64,000 bases of DNA, taken from contig DITE01000007.1 of the NCBI GenBank assembly GCA_002422725.1, forward strand, positions 17,862 through 81,861. The letters are read 5' to 3'. The notes under the pieces are model-generated. The model was not told where the DNA came from. It searched no databases and worked only from the letters and a program-made list of their open reading frames with translations. Positions 7,978 to 15,087 of this stretch are shown here, one piece after another (within the stretch, counting starts at the first letter, position 1; every line of letters starts with the position of its first letter). A program made the position numbers and the translations under genes. Source of the DNA: Bacteroidales bacterium UBA6192 (GTDB taxonomy: Bacteria; Bacteroidota; Bacteroidia; Bacteroidales; F082).

Positions 7978-8104
7978 TTCAATTCTGTTTTACTTGTGTG
8001 CAGCACTTTTGCAGCCTATCAAAATTAAACATTATTCTCACCTCCAATATATTGTATTCAAATTTTTCTCCAATCGCATAGAATGTAATCTTCGAAAGGT
8101 TCAA
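7978..8104 (-). repeat. Leader repeat copy C, longest version
   Basis: Third leader copy, immediately upstream of propeller copy 2. The outer 85 bp (8020-8104) match copy D almost base for base, and the inner part matches copies A and B. On the minus strand the order is: TTG (part of ATTGGAG), 19 bases, TATATTGG, GGAGGTGA, six bases, then the mini-ORF ATG. TTG-N19-TATATTG is close to the Bacteroidota promoter pattern, so the repeat may carry both promoter and leader. Confidence 0.8.
7979..8032 (-). CDS. Possible 17-residue leader peptide (copy C)
   Basis: Minus-strand mini-ORF MFNFDRLQKCCTQVKQN. It is preceded at six bases by GGAGGTGA, an unusually complete Shine-Dalgarno sequence for this phylum. 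Its TGA stop is one base from the ATG of propeller copy 2 (TGAAATG), which would allow translational coupling. Copy A encodes the same peptide with one change (V to D), while copy B is interrupted by a stop. Conservation could be due to recent duplication alone, so translation is not proven. Confidence 0.4.
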   Translation of the reverse strand: MFNFDRLQKCCTQVKQN

Positions 8105-8192
8105 GATGCTCAAATGGGGGTTTGTTCAGGAGGGAATTGACAGCAGGGTAGGCGAGTGGAAAACTCCTGATTCTTGTACGTTTCTGGCTTTT

Positions 8193-8504
8193 TTATTTTA
8201 TTTCTATTCCAGTTTTCACTATTTCATAAACAAAAGGATTGTCCGAAAGAAAATCTTGTCTGGATAAAGGATGCGGTTCAATCCTAGAATCGAACTTTGC
8301 GGCTAATAACATTAATTGAACTTGTATATCAAATTTGTCAGAATCCCTGAGATTATCAATAATCAATGCAATATCAATATCACTTTCAGGTCTTTGATTG
8401 TTTTTAGCAAATGAACCAAAAAGATACGCAGTAACAAATCCTGGTGTCTGATTTGCTACGCTTGAAATATATTGCCGAATTATTGAATCAGTTCTTTTAT
8501 CCAT
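8193..8504 (-). CDS. MNT-type nucleotidyltransferase-fold protein (antitoxin-like)
   Basis: A 103-residue minimal nucleotidyltransferase. The GSx10DxD signature is complete (LFGSFAKNNQRPESDIDIAL), and a further acidic residue follows in the RIEPH strand, so the active site looks intact. Proteins of this type pair with HEPN proteins; in characterised HepT/MntA systems the MNT enzyme neutralises the HEPN RNase by adding AMP. The gene overlaps the 3' end of the HEPN gene by 25 bp (8480-8504), consistent with a two-gene unit and translational coupling. The pair lies between leader copies C and D. Confidence 0.88.
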   Translation of the reverse strand: MDKRTDSIIRQYISSVANQTPGFVTAYLFGSFAKNNQRPESDIDIALIIDNLRDSDKFDIQVQLMLLAAKFDSRIEPHPLSRQDFLSDNPFVYEIVKTGIEIK

Positions 8505-8884
8505 TGTCTGTTAATTTTAAGGTTCTCAATCCAGATTGCTGTAAACTCTGGTGTACATTTTTGTTGAAAACTCATTTTATAATCGTCATATCTTGCATTA
8601 ATATTAAATGCTGTTGTGGTCACGAAAAATAATTTTTGATCGTCAGATAATTCCAAATCACATTTTTCAGCAAGTCGCAATAAATTATGAAGAAAGGGGG
8701 GATAGTCATTTTTTGTCTTTACGTACAAAGCCTTTAATAATTTTTCAATCATTAAATGGCCTATAAATAATGCCCAATTGAATTTTTTACTTTCAAACAT
8801 GGCAATCATTGTATCAAAGTCATCATCTGAACTGTCTGACCAATACCTTATCAACTTATCCTTATCAAAATCCCGTTTTTCCAT
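8480..8884 (-). CDS. HEPN-domain protein (toxin-like)
   Basis: A 134-residue all-helical HEPN protein. The central helix with the conserved hydrophobic/basic pattern is visible (GHLMIEKLLKALYVKTKN), then PPFLHNLLRLAEKC and the C-terminal NARYDDYKMSF segment. I do not find the Rx4-6H RNase motif of HepT toxins, so this is closer to the broader HEPN family (COG2250/PF05168 type), for which catalytic activity is less certain. It is the first gene of the HEPN-MNT pair. A TAnnTTTG element lies only four bases before the ATG, so the transcript may be leaderless. Confidence 0.82.
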   Translation of the reverse strand: MEKRDFDKDKLIRYWSDSSDDDFDTMIAMFESKKFNWALFIGHLMIEKLLKALYVKTKNDYPPFLHNLLRLAEKCDLELSDDQKLFFVTTTAFNINARYDDYKMSFQQKCTPEFTAIWIENLKINRQWIKELIQ

Positions 8885-8888
8885 TTTT

Positions 8889-8896
8889 CAAATGTA
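8889..8896 (-). promoter_or_regulatory. Candidate -7 element (TACATTTG) for HEPN/MNT
   Basis: Minus-strand TACATTTG ends four bases before the HEPN ATG (8884). If it is used, transcription would begin at or next to the start codon. No clear TTTG -33 element is present. Confidence 0.4.
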
Positions 8897-8992
8897 CTAA
8901 ATTTTCATTAAGGCCTTAACATACATGGCAGTGTCTTTTTCGCCATGACGCAAAATTACTTGCTAAACACACCCCTATATCATTTAGCTTAC

Positions 8993-9077
8993 CAAAATTA
9001 AACATTATTCTCACCTCCAATATATTGTATTCATATTATTCTCCAATCACATGGAATGTAATCTTCGAAAGGTTCAA
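8993..9077 (-). repeat. Leader repeat copy D, upstream of HEPN/MNT
   Basis: This copy has 85 bp almost identical to 8020-8104, in the same orientation and upstream of the HEPN gene. GGAGGTGA and the ATG at 9005 are conserved, but the mini-ORF diverges after MFNF and runs for 29 codons (8916-9005, MFNFGKLNDIGVCLASNFAS and so on). The toxin-antitoxin-like pair is thus bounded by two direct repeats. The remaining part of the gap, 9078-9296, holds no gene I can support. Confidence 0.8.
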
Positions 9078-9296
9078 ATGGAGGTTGAATCAGTAAATAA
9101 AGATTATTTCTTTCACAAAGCATTGATGGTTTTGCCAACCCTATCAAATAGTACGGCACAATTGATCCTCCCACCTTTTAGGTTGGGCTTAAGAAAAAAG
9201 AGAGCTTGAAGAATAGCTTATTTTCTGAAGATCAGAATAGAATGAAAAACACAGACAATGTGCTTAAATGGAATTCTTTACCGGATGCACGAAAGC

Positions 9297-9752
9297 TTAA
9301 TCCCTGTAAATTTTCACATTAACAGCATTCATGCCCTTCTGGCCCCTGACCACCTCATAGGTAACTTTATTGTTTTCCTTAATGGGCTCAATAAGACCGT
9401 TAATGTGCACGAAAACATCCTGTTGGGTGGCAGAATCCCTGATGAAACCGAAACCTTTTGAACTGTCGAAAAAAGTAACTATTCCAATCTTTATCAGATC
9501 GGCAGGATCGGCAGGGGCACTCTTTCTGACTCCAATTTCAATGTCGTCAAGATTAACTTTCGTACGCTGTAACTGATCTGGCGGAATGGAACTTATCTGG
9601 CCGAACTCGTCTACATAGGCAATCATGCTGTCCAGATCGCCACTTCCTTTGTTTTCTTTGCGATCAGAACGCTTTTGTTCTTTCTCTTTTCGTTTTTTTT
9701 CCTTTTTGATCCGGGTTTCTTTTTTTCCAAATGTTTCGCGTGGGGCTCCCAT
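9297..9752 (-). CDS. Cold-shock-domain protein with charged N-terminal extension
   Basis: 151 residues. The C-terminal 65 or so form a cold-shock domain: a GIVTFFDSSKGFGFIRD strand pair carrying RNP1 (KGFGFI), then QDVFVHINGL carrying RNP2 (VFVHI), ending VTYEVVRGQKGMNAVNVKIY. It should bind single-stranded nucleic acid and act as an RNA chaperone. The N-terminal half is unlike CspA: a run rich in Lys, Glu and Arg (about residues 8-35), then a short acidic linker (MIAYVDEFGQISSIPPDQLQ). This extended form is common in Bacteroidota. It is transcribed divergently from the RNA helicase gene, a natural partner in RNA remodelling. I chose ATG 9752, since a -7 element lies about 90 bp upstream. Confidence 0.93.
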   Translation of the reverse strand: MGAPRETFGKKETRIKKEKKRKEKEQKRSDRKENKGSGDLDSMIAYVDEFGQISSIPPDQLQRTKVNLDDIEIGVRKSAPADPADLIKIGIVTFFDSSKGFGFIRDSATQQDVFVHINGLIEPIKENNKVTYEVVRGQKGMNAVNVKIYRD

Positions 9753-9840
9753 AGAGTGGTTTTAATAAGTAATTGGTTTCATTCGTATTCCCGGGTGCTG
9801 CACCGAAAAGCAGCGTTTTCAAACGCACCGGAAATGTGTG

Positions 9841-9848
9841 CAAATGTA
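9841..9848 (-). promoter_or_regulatory. Candidate -7 element (TACATTTG) for the cold-shock gene
   Basis: Minus-strand TACATTTG about 90 bp before the cold-shock-domain start, leaving a leader of about 80 nt, as is common for cold-shock genes. No good -33 element is seen. The intergenic region 9753-10076 otherwise holds only the opposing helicase promoter. Confidence 0.45.
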
Positions 9849-9956
9849 CGATATTATTTTGATATAATCCTTAGGTGTTCATGTTCAGTAATTTCTGATA
9901 ATGTGTTTGTTTAGTCTGCGAACAGCACTCATGTGGTCACTTGTCGCTAAAATGCC

Positions 9957-9964
9957 TATCTTTG
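9957..9964 (+). promoter_or_regulatory. Candidate -7 element (TATCTTTG) for the RhlE-type helicase
   Basis: TATCTTTG about 113 bp before the helicase ATG. With the minus-strand element at 9841-9848 it makes a divergent promoter pair about 110 bp apart. The -33 region is not well matched. Confidence 0.45.
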
Positions 9965-10076
9965 CAGCTCAATTAATTGAAAACGGCAAGTTGTTAGCCG
10001 CAATATTATCAATACATTTTTCGCCGGTGCAGAAAATGCAACGTCTTTTCCGGCCCTATTTTACCTAAAAAATTTC

Positions 10077-11297
10077 ATGCATTTTAAAAATCTCAACCTG
10101 ATAGAACCTATCCTGAAAGCCTTGATAGCAGAAGGATACACAATTCCAACCCCCATTCAGCAACAATCTATTCCCCATATCCTTGCAGGACGCGACCTTC
10201 AGGGCTGCGCGCAAACCGGAACAGGAAAAACCGCCGCTTTTGCGCTTCCCATCATCCAGCATCTGTTTGAACAAAAGCAACACAGACCAGGCATCAAAGT
10301 GCTTGTGCTGACACCAACCAGAGAACTGGCCATACAAATTGACGAAAGTTTTGTTTCGTATGGAAAGTATACCAATTTGAAACATACAGTGGTTTATGGT
10401 GGTGTGTCGCAACTTCATCAAGTGAACGCTTTGAAAAAAGGCATTGAAGTGCTGATAGCAACACCAGGGCGATTGCTTGACCTGATTGATCAGGGCTTTA
10501 TCAACCTGAGCCGGCTCGAAATTTTCGTGCTCGATGAGGCCGACCGCATGCTCGACATGGGTTTCATCCACGATGTGAAAAGAGTAATTGCCTTATTGCC
10601 GCAAAAACGACAAACCCTGTTTTTTTCGGCGACCATGCCCCCAGCAATTCAAAAACTGGCCAAATCATTGCTTGTCAATCCTGCCAAAGTTGAAGTTACC
10701 CCTCCTACCTCAACAGTCGAAAAAATTGAACAAAGCTTATATCATACCAACAAAAGTGACAAACCTGAACTCTTATTTCACTTGCTGAACGAACAATTAA
10801 TCGAAACTGCACTGGTCTTTACAAGAACCAAACATGGAGCCGACAGGGTTGTTAAGTATCTTCTGCGAATGAACGTCAAAGCGGCTGCCATACATGGTAA
10901 TAAAAGCCAGAACAACCGTCAGGCCGCTTTAAGCAATTTCAAAACCGGCCAGCTGCGGGTACTCGTGGCAACAGATATTGCAGCAAGGGGTATTGATATC
11001 GACGAACTTACCCATGTGTTTAATTACGACTTGCCCGACGTACCCGAAACCTACATTCACCGGATTGGCCGGACAGGACGGGCAGGTAAAAGCGGAAATG
11101 CAATTGCTTTTTGCGATGTTGAAGAAAAATCGGAGTTGAACGACATCGAAAAACTAATCGGCAAGAAAATTCCGGTTGTCGATGAACATCCATTCAAGCC
11201 TCTAACGGCACATTTTGTTTCAAAACAAGCTCCCGTTTCATCAAACAGACCCCAAAAACGCCAATGGAACAGTCATCGGGTTCCATCTGGTCGTTAA
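10077..11297 (+). CDS. DEAD-box ATP-dependent RNA helicase, RhlE-like
   Basis: A 406-residue DEAD-box helicase with the full motif set. The Q motif is GYTIPTPIQQQSIP; motif I is AQTGTGKT; then Ia PTRELA, Ib TPGR, II DEAD (LDEADRMLDMGF), III SAT, IV LVFTRTKHGAD, V ARGIDI and VI HRIGRTGRAG. The core is followed by a short basic tail (about 30 residues, ending SSNRPQKRQWNSHRVPSGR) typical of RhlE/small DEAD-box proteins. It unwinds short RNA duplexes using ATP, with likely roles in ribosome assembly or mRNA turnover, especially in the cold. It is divergent from the cold-shock-domain gene. A long opposite-strand frame (10065-10571) is a coding shadow. The subfamily assignment is less certain than the family. 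Confidence 0.95.
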   Translation: MHFKNLNLIEPILKALIAEGYTIPTPIQQQSIPHILAGRDLQGCAQTGTGKTAAFALPIIQHLFEQKQHRPGIKVLVLTPTRELAIQIDESFVSYGKYTNLKHTVVYGGVSQLHQVNALKKGIEVLIATPGRLLDLIDQGFINLSRLEIFVLDEADRMLDMGFIHDVKRVIALLPQKRQTLFFSATMPPAIQKLAKSLLVNPAKVEVTPPTSTVEKIEQSLYHTNKSDKPELLFHLLNEQLIETALVFTRTKHGADRVVKYLLRMNVKAAAIHGNKSQNNRQAALSNFKTGQLRVLVATDIAARGIDIDELTHVFNYDLPDVPETYIHRIGRTGRAGKSGNAIAFCDVEEKSELNDIEKLIGKKIPVVDEHPFKPLTAHFVSKQAPVSSNRPQKRQWNSHRVPSGR

Positions 11298-11362
11298 CAT
11301 CCTTTTGAAAAGCCCGGCGGCTTTGAATGCAGAAAAATCTGCGCATCAAGGTCTCTTATATG

Positions 11363-11370
11363 TATATTTG
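11363..11370 (+). promoter_or_regulatory. Candidate -7 element (TATATTTG) for the reg_prop kinase
   Basis: TATATTTG ends 18 bases before the kinase ATG at 11389, predicting a leader of only about 10-13 nt. No clear -33 TTTG. Confidence 0.45.
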
Positions 11371-11388
11371 TGAAGCAATCCTGCAAAG

Positions 11389-14364
11389 ATGTCCGCTCTA
11401 CGTTTTACATCAATCCTATTCCTTGTATTTGTGTCTGTAATATTGAAATCACAGACCCCGGTTTACAGGGTATATAACACAGACCATGGGCTTCCATCCT
11501 CCGAGGTGTACGATATTATACAGGACAGCCTGGGTTATTTGTGGTTTACAACCGATCATGGGCTTTCGCGATTCGATGGGTATCAGTTTAAACTGTTTGA
11601 CATCATCGACGGAATGCCTGAGAATGCAGCGTTTTATTTCAGAAAGGATTCCAATGGCCGAATCTGGTTCAATACGATGGTTGGGATGTTTGGCTTTATT
11701 GAACATAACAAGGTGTACTCCTATCAACACAATGATAAACTGTTATCATTCATTCAAAACAATCACATCAGATCTATCAAGTATCATAGCTATTTTATCG
11801 AAAGTGATGGTAGTATTTTGCTTAACATCAACAATTTAGGAGTATACAGAATTGATACAACAGGCTTAATAACCAAAACTGAAACTCAGGAACAAGGAGC
11901 AAGACAACGCATTCAGCTGACTGACAATGGTGGTACTTTTTTTGTCAATTCAATCAGCAGTTTGATTTCGGAAGTCGAAATCAGCTATGACAACCAGATA
12001 TTTATTAATTTAATCAATCCGGCATTCGCTGAGAAACAGAGCCAATCATTTTATGTTGCACGACATAATAATGATGGTCTGGTGTATTTTAGTATGCAGA
12101 AATCCCTCTTTTTGTTTGACAAAGGAAAATTGAAAGGTTCGGTTGAACTTGAAAATGTTGTTGTGAATTTTAACTTCGATCGCGACGGAAATGTCTGGGT
12201 AGGAACACTTTCGGGTGGAGTTTATATTTATGACCAGAATCTCAACTTATTGAAAAGACTTTTCACAAATGAGTCCATTACCTGCATGTTTCAGGATCAT
12301 GAAGGAGGGGTCTGGTTGGGCTCACTTAACAACGGCGTTTATTATGTTCCTGATGTGAAGCAAATGAACTTTACCAGCGCAGATGGTTTAGACGCTGAAA
12401 GGATTACCGATATTGTTGTTGATAAGCAGGGAGCACTTTGGTACGCCAGCAGACCCAATATGCTTGGAAAAATTACCCCGCAAGGCATTGAAAAATACCC
12501 ATTAAACCTGAATAGCGAGACTTTTATACAAAAACTGTTGACAGACAAGTTTAAGGATAAGCTATGGATAGCAACAAACATGGATCTTTATGCCCTCGAA
12601 AACGGCAACATTAATAAAGTTAAAAGGGTGTTTATCAACAAGGATGCCTCCGCTCCGGAAATCTTTTCGGTGAAAACCATGGAACAAAACCTGAAAACCG
12701 GTGATATATGGCTCGGCCATTTCCAAGGCGTTTCCAATCTCAGGCCCGATGGAATCACCACCCATATCAGTTATTTCGATAACTCCTTTCACAACAGGGT
12801 AGAAAGCCTTGCACTTGATGACCATGGAAGATTGTATATTGGTTCATCACTCGGTCTTTATTCGCGCGAAGATGAACGCTACCATTATCTGGGCGACAAA
12901 TTTCCCCAACTCGGAAACAGGATAACTGCCCTGCTACACTGTAATGATACACTTTGGATTGGAACAAGAGGAAACGGATTATTCTTTATAGTAAATGATA
13001 GCCTGAAAATATTTACCACTGCCCAGGGTCTGTTAAGCAATTCAATCAGTGCAGTGCATTTAACCGGGAACAATATATTAATTGGAACCAACAAGGGGCT
13101 CTCAGTTACGAACCGAAAATTAAACATTGATCATCCTGTTGTTTACAACTTTACTAAATCAACAGGATTACCAGGCAATGAAATTATCAGTCTGGCGAGC
13201 TACGGCAAAACGATTTATGTGGCAACAACAAAAGGAATTGCAGTTATGCAGGATAATTTTAATCTGCCTCATTTTTCCCTGCCTTTGTACTTTACGTCAA
13301 TGCAGGTTAATTACAAACAGGCTGATTTTACGAAACACCTGAATATTCCGTTAAGCGAAAACAATATCTCTATCGACTATTTTGCGATTTCTTTTCTCAA
13401 ACAAGGCAAGCACACTTACAGGCATCGACTGACTGGCCTTGAAAAAGAATGGGTAGTTAACCAAAAAACCAATGCAACCTATCCCTATCTGCCACCCGGA
13501 AATTATACTTTTGAATTGAGCGTGGCAGATCTGTCAGGTGATTGGAATCCCGATCCAGTGCGTTTAAGTTTTACCATTCTGAAACCATACTGGCAAAACT
13601 GGTGGTTCTATGTGCTTATTTTTGTGTTAATTGCAGGTATTATAATGTTCCTGATCAACCATCGTATTCAAACAATTCAATCCAGAAACAAGCTTATCAA
13701 TGAAATTAACCGCTACCGGCAGGAGATCCTCATCAGACAGATGAATCCACATTTTCTGTTTAACGCCTTAAATACCTTGCAACGCTTTATTCTGGAGAAT
13801 GACCGGTTGGCATCAAGCCGCTATCTATCCAAGTTCGCCCGGTTGATGCGTAAATTTCTTGATGGATCACAAAAACAAACAATTAGTTTGAAAGAGGAGA
13901 TTTCCACACTTTCACTTTATTTGGAACTGGAATCGGCCCGGTTTCGCAATAAGTTTACGTATGCCTTTTATACAAGTGCTGAAATTGATCCGGACAAGGT
14001 GGGGCTTCCGGTTTACATGATACAGCCTTTGGTCGAAAATGCTATTTGGCATGGGTTCATGACCAGTAACAAAGACGGTATACTCGAAATTTCATTCGTT
14101 GCAGACCATCAAAACGGGCTTGTTTGCAAAGTGAAAGACAATGGAATTGGTCGCGAACAGGCAAAAAATAACAAATCGATCAACGACAAAAAATCCTATG
14201 GCCTATCCATTATCCAAAAACGAATTTCACTGATCAATTTGCAGAAAAAATCACACATAACCCTATCTATCAGCGATCTTAAGGATACAACGGGCTTGGC
14301 ATTGGGTACCGAAGTCACCATTACCTTCCCCGATTGGATTGATAAAAACGTGTATCAATTATGA
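11389..14364 (+). CDS. Large periplasmic-propeller sensor histidine kinase (reg_prop/Y_Y_Y/His_kinase)
   Basis: 991 residues. A signal peptide (SALRFTSILFLVFVSVILKS) is followed by a periplasmic sensor of two-component-regulator propeller repeats (for example YDIIQDSLGYLWFTTDHGLS, WIGTRGNGLFFI, ILIGTNKGLSV). A Y_Y_Y domain follows at about 657-730, then one transmembrane helix at about 737-758. The cytoplasmic part is a LytS-type His_kinase with the phospho-acceptor His in QMNPHFLFNALNTLQRF (about residue 787), then a HATPase_c domain (IQPLVENAIWHGF N-box; DNGIGREQ G-box). Unlike classical hybrid HTCS regulators of polysaccharide loci, it has no receiver or AraC domain. Its stop codon overlaps the start of the receiver gene (ATGA), so the two are coupled. 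The signal sensed is unknown. Confidence 0.95.
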   Translation: MSALRFTSILFLVFVSVILKSQTPVYRVYNTDHGLPSSEVYDIIQDSLGYLWFTTDHGLSRFDGYQFKLFDIIDGMPENAAFYFRKDSNGRIWFNTMVGMFGFIEHNKVYSYQHNDKLLSFIQNNHIRSIKYHSYFIESDGSILLNINNLGVYRIDTTGLITKTETQEQGARQRIQLTDNGGTFFVNSISSLISEVEISYDNQIFINLINPAFAEKQSQSFYVARHNNDGLVYFSMQKSLFLFDKGKLKGSVELENVVVNFNFDRDGNVWVGTLSGGVYIYDQNLNLLKRLFTNESITCMFQDHEGGVWLGSLNNGVYYVPDVKQMNFTSADGLDAERITDIVVDKQGALWYASRPNMLGKITPQGIEKYPLNLNSETFIQKLLTDKFKDKLWIATNMDLYALENGNINKVKRVFINKDASAPEIFSVKTMEQNLKTGDIWLGHFQGVSNLRPDGITTHISYFDNSFHNRVESLALDDHGRLYIGSSLGLYSREDERYHYLGDKFPQLGNRITALLHCNDTLWIGTRGNGLFFIVNDSLKIFTTAQGLLSNSISAVHLTGNNILIGTNKGLSVTNRKLNIDHPVVYNFTKSTGLPGNEIISLASYGKTIYVATTKGIAVMQDNFNLPHFSLPLYFTSMQVNYKQADFTKHLNIPLSENNISIDYFAISFLKQGKHTYRHRLTGLEKEWVVNQKTNATYPYLPPGNYTFELSVADLSGDWNPDPVRLSFTILKPYWQNWWFYVLIFVLIAGIIMFLINHRIQTIQSRNKLINEINRYRQEILIRQMNPHFLFNALNTLQRFILENDRLASSRYLSKFARLMRKFLDGSQKQTISLKEEISTLSLYLELESARFRNKFTYAFYTSAEIDPDKVGLPVYMIQPLVENAIWHGFMTSNKDGILEISFVADHQNGLVCKVKDNGIGREQAKNNKSINDKKSYGLSIIQKRISLINLQKKSHITLSISDLKDTTGLALGTEVTITFPDWIDKNVYQL

Positions 14365-14765
14365 AACTAAAAACTATTATTATTGATGATGAGCCCGATG
14401 CAATCATATCAATCGAGCTGTTAATTAAGGAATTCTGCCCCGATCTGACAGTCGTTGGCAAAGCTAACCTGATTGACGATGCCTGGGACCTCATCAAAAG
14501 TCTTCAGCCAGACCTGGTTTTTCTGGATATTGAGATGCCTCGTGGTGATGGATTCGACCTGCTCGAAAGATTCCCCATTCGCAAATTCGATGTGATCTTT
14601 ATTACTGCCCATTCCAACTTAAGAGATAAAGCAGCAAAATATGAATCGTTTTGCATTCTTGAGAAACCTGTTGATATTGATGTTTTTCAACAAATCGTCA
14701 GAAATCTGGTAGAATATAGAAAAAACAATCCCGGAAAGCTTTACAAAAGATTATCTGGAGTGTAA
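14361..14765 (+). CDS. Stand-alone receiver-domain response regulator
   Basis: 134 residues, translationally coupled to the preceding kinase by a 4-bp overlap. All receiver residues are present: the acidic pair in IIIDDEPDA, the phospho-acceptor Asp in LVFLDIEMPRGDGF (about 54), Thr in IFITAHS and Lys in CILEKPVD. Partners of such kinases usually carry a LytTR DNA-binding domain of about 100 further residues. Here the protein ends soon after the receiver (NPGKLYKRLSGV), and the next 12 bp lead straight into the convergent ppnP gene. It is therefore either a phosphorelay or protein-interaction output, or a LytTR regulator that lost its output domain. Confidence 0.92.
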   Translation: MKLKTIIIDDEPDAIISIELLIKEFCPDLTVVGKANLIDDAWDLIKSLQPDLVFLDIEMPRGDGFDLLERFPIRKFDVIFITAHSNLRDKAAKYESFCILEKPVDIDVFQQIVRNLVEYRKNNPGKLYKRLSGV

Positions 14766-14776
14766 ATTCATCATCA

Positions 14777-15058
14777 CTATTTGTAGAGGCACAAATAAGC
14801 TGATTCCCGGGGAATTTTCAACTTGAAAGTAATGCCTTTGGGAACAATAAATGTTTCAAAAGGCAAATAGCTTTTCCAAACATTGTCTTCAGGTTGCATC
14901 ACTTCCATTTTGCCTGAAACAACAGTCATATGCTCAATGCTTGATGTTCCAAACTCGTATTCACCAGCTGCCATAACGCCAACAGTTGCCGGACCATCAG
15001 GGGTTTCAAAAGAGATAGATTTAACTTTGCCGTCGAAGTATTCGTTTGTTTTAAACAT
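14777..15058 (-). CDS. ppnP: Pyrimidine/purine nucleoside phosphorylase PpnP
   Basis: 93-residue cupin-fold protein of the PpnP (formerly YaiE/DUF1255) family. The conserved features are visible: NEYFDGKVKSISF at the start, GPATVGVMAAGEYEFGTS, then HMTVVSGKMEV and the C-terminal FKLKIPRESAYLCLY. The E. coli enzyme phosphorolyses a broad set of nucleosides to base plus ribose 1-phosphate. It is monocistronic by appearance, convergent with the receiver gene. No unusual features. Confidence 0.93.
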   Translation of the reverse strand: MFKTNEYFDGKVKSISFETPDGPATVGVMAAGEYEFGTSSIEHMTVVSGKMEVMQPEDNVWKSYLPFETFIVPKGITFKLKIPRESAYLCLYK

Positions 15059-15087
15059 GGTATTTTTTTTAGGTTGATAATCTGCTT

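Noticed and set aside
5415..9077. Leader-repeat array as an integron-like attC cassette array
   Set aside because: I found no GTTRRRY/RYYYAAC core pairs with the attC inverted-repeat form, and no integron integrase is in the window.
10065..10571. 168-codon open frame on the minus strand inside the helicase gene
   Set aside because: It lies wholly opposite conserved DEAD-box motifs and has no recognisable domain; a coding shadow.
11309..11324. AAAGCC/GGCTTT hairpin after the helicase as a terminator
   Set aside because: Only a 6-bp stem and no T-run; too weak to call.
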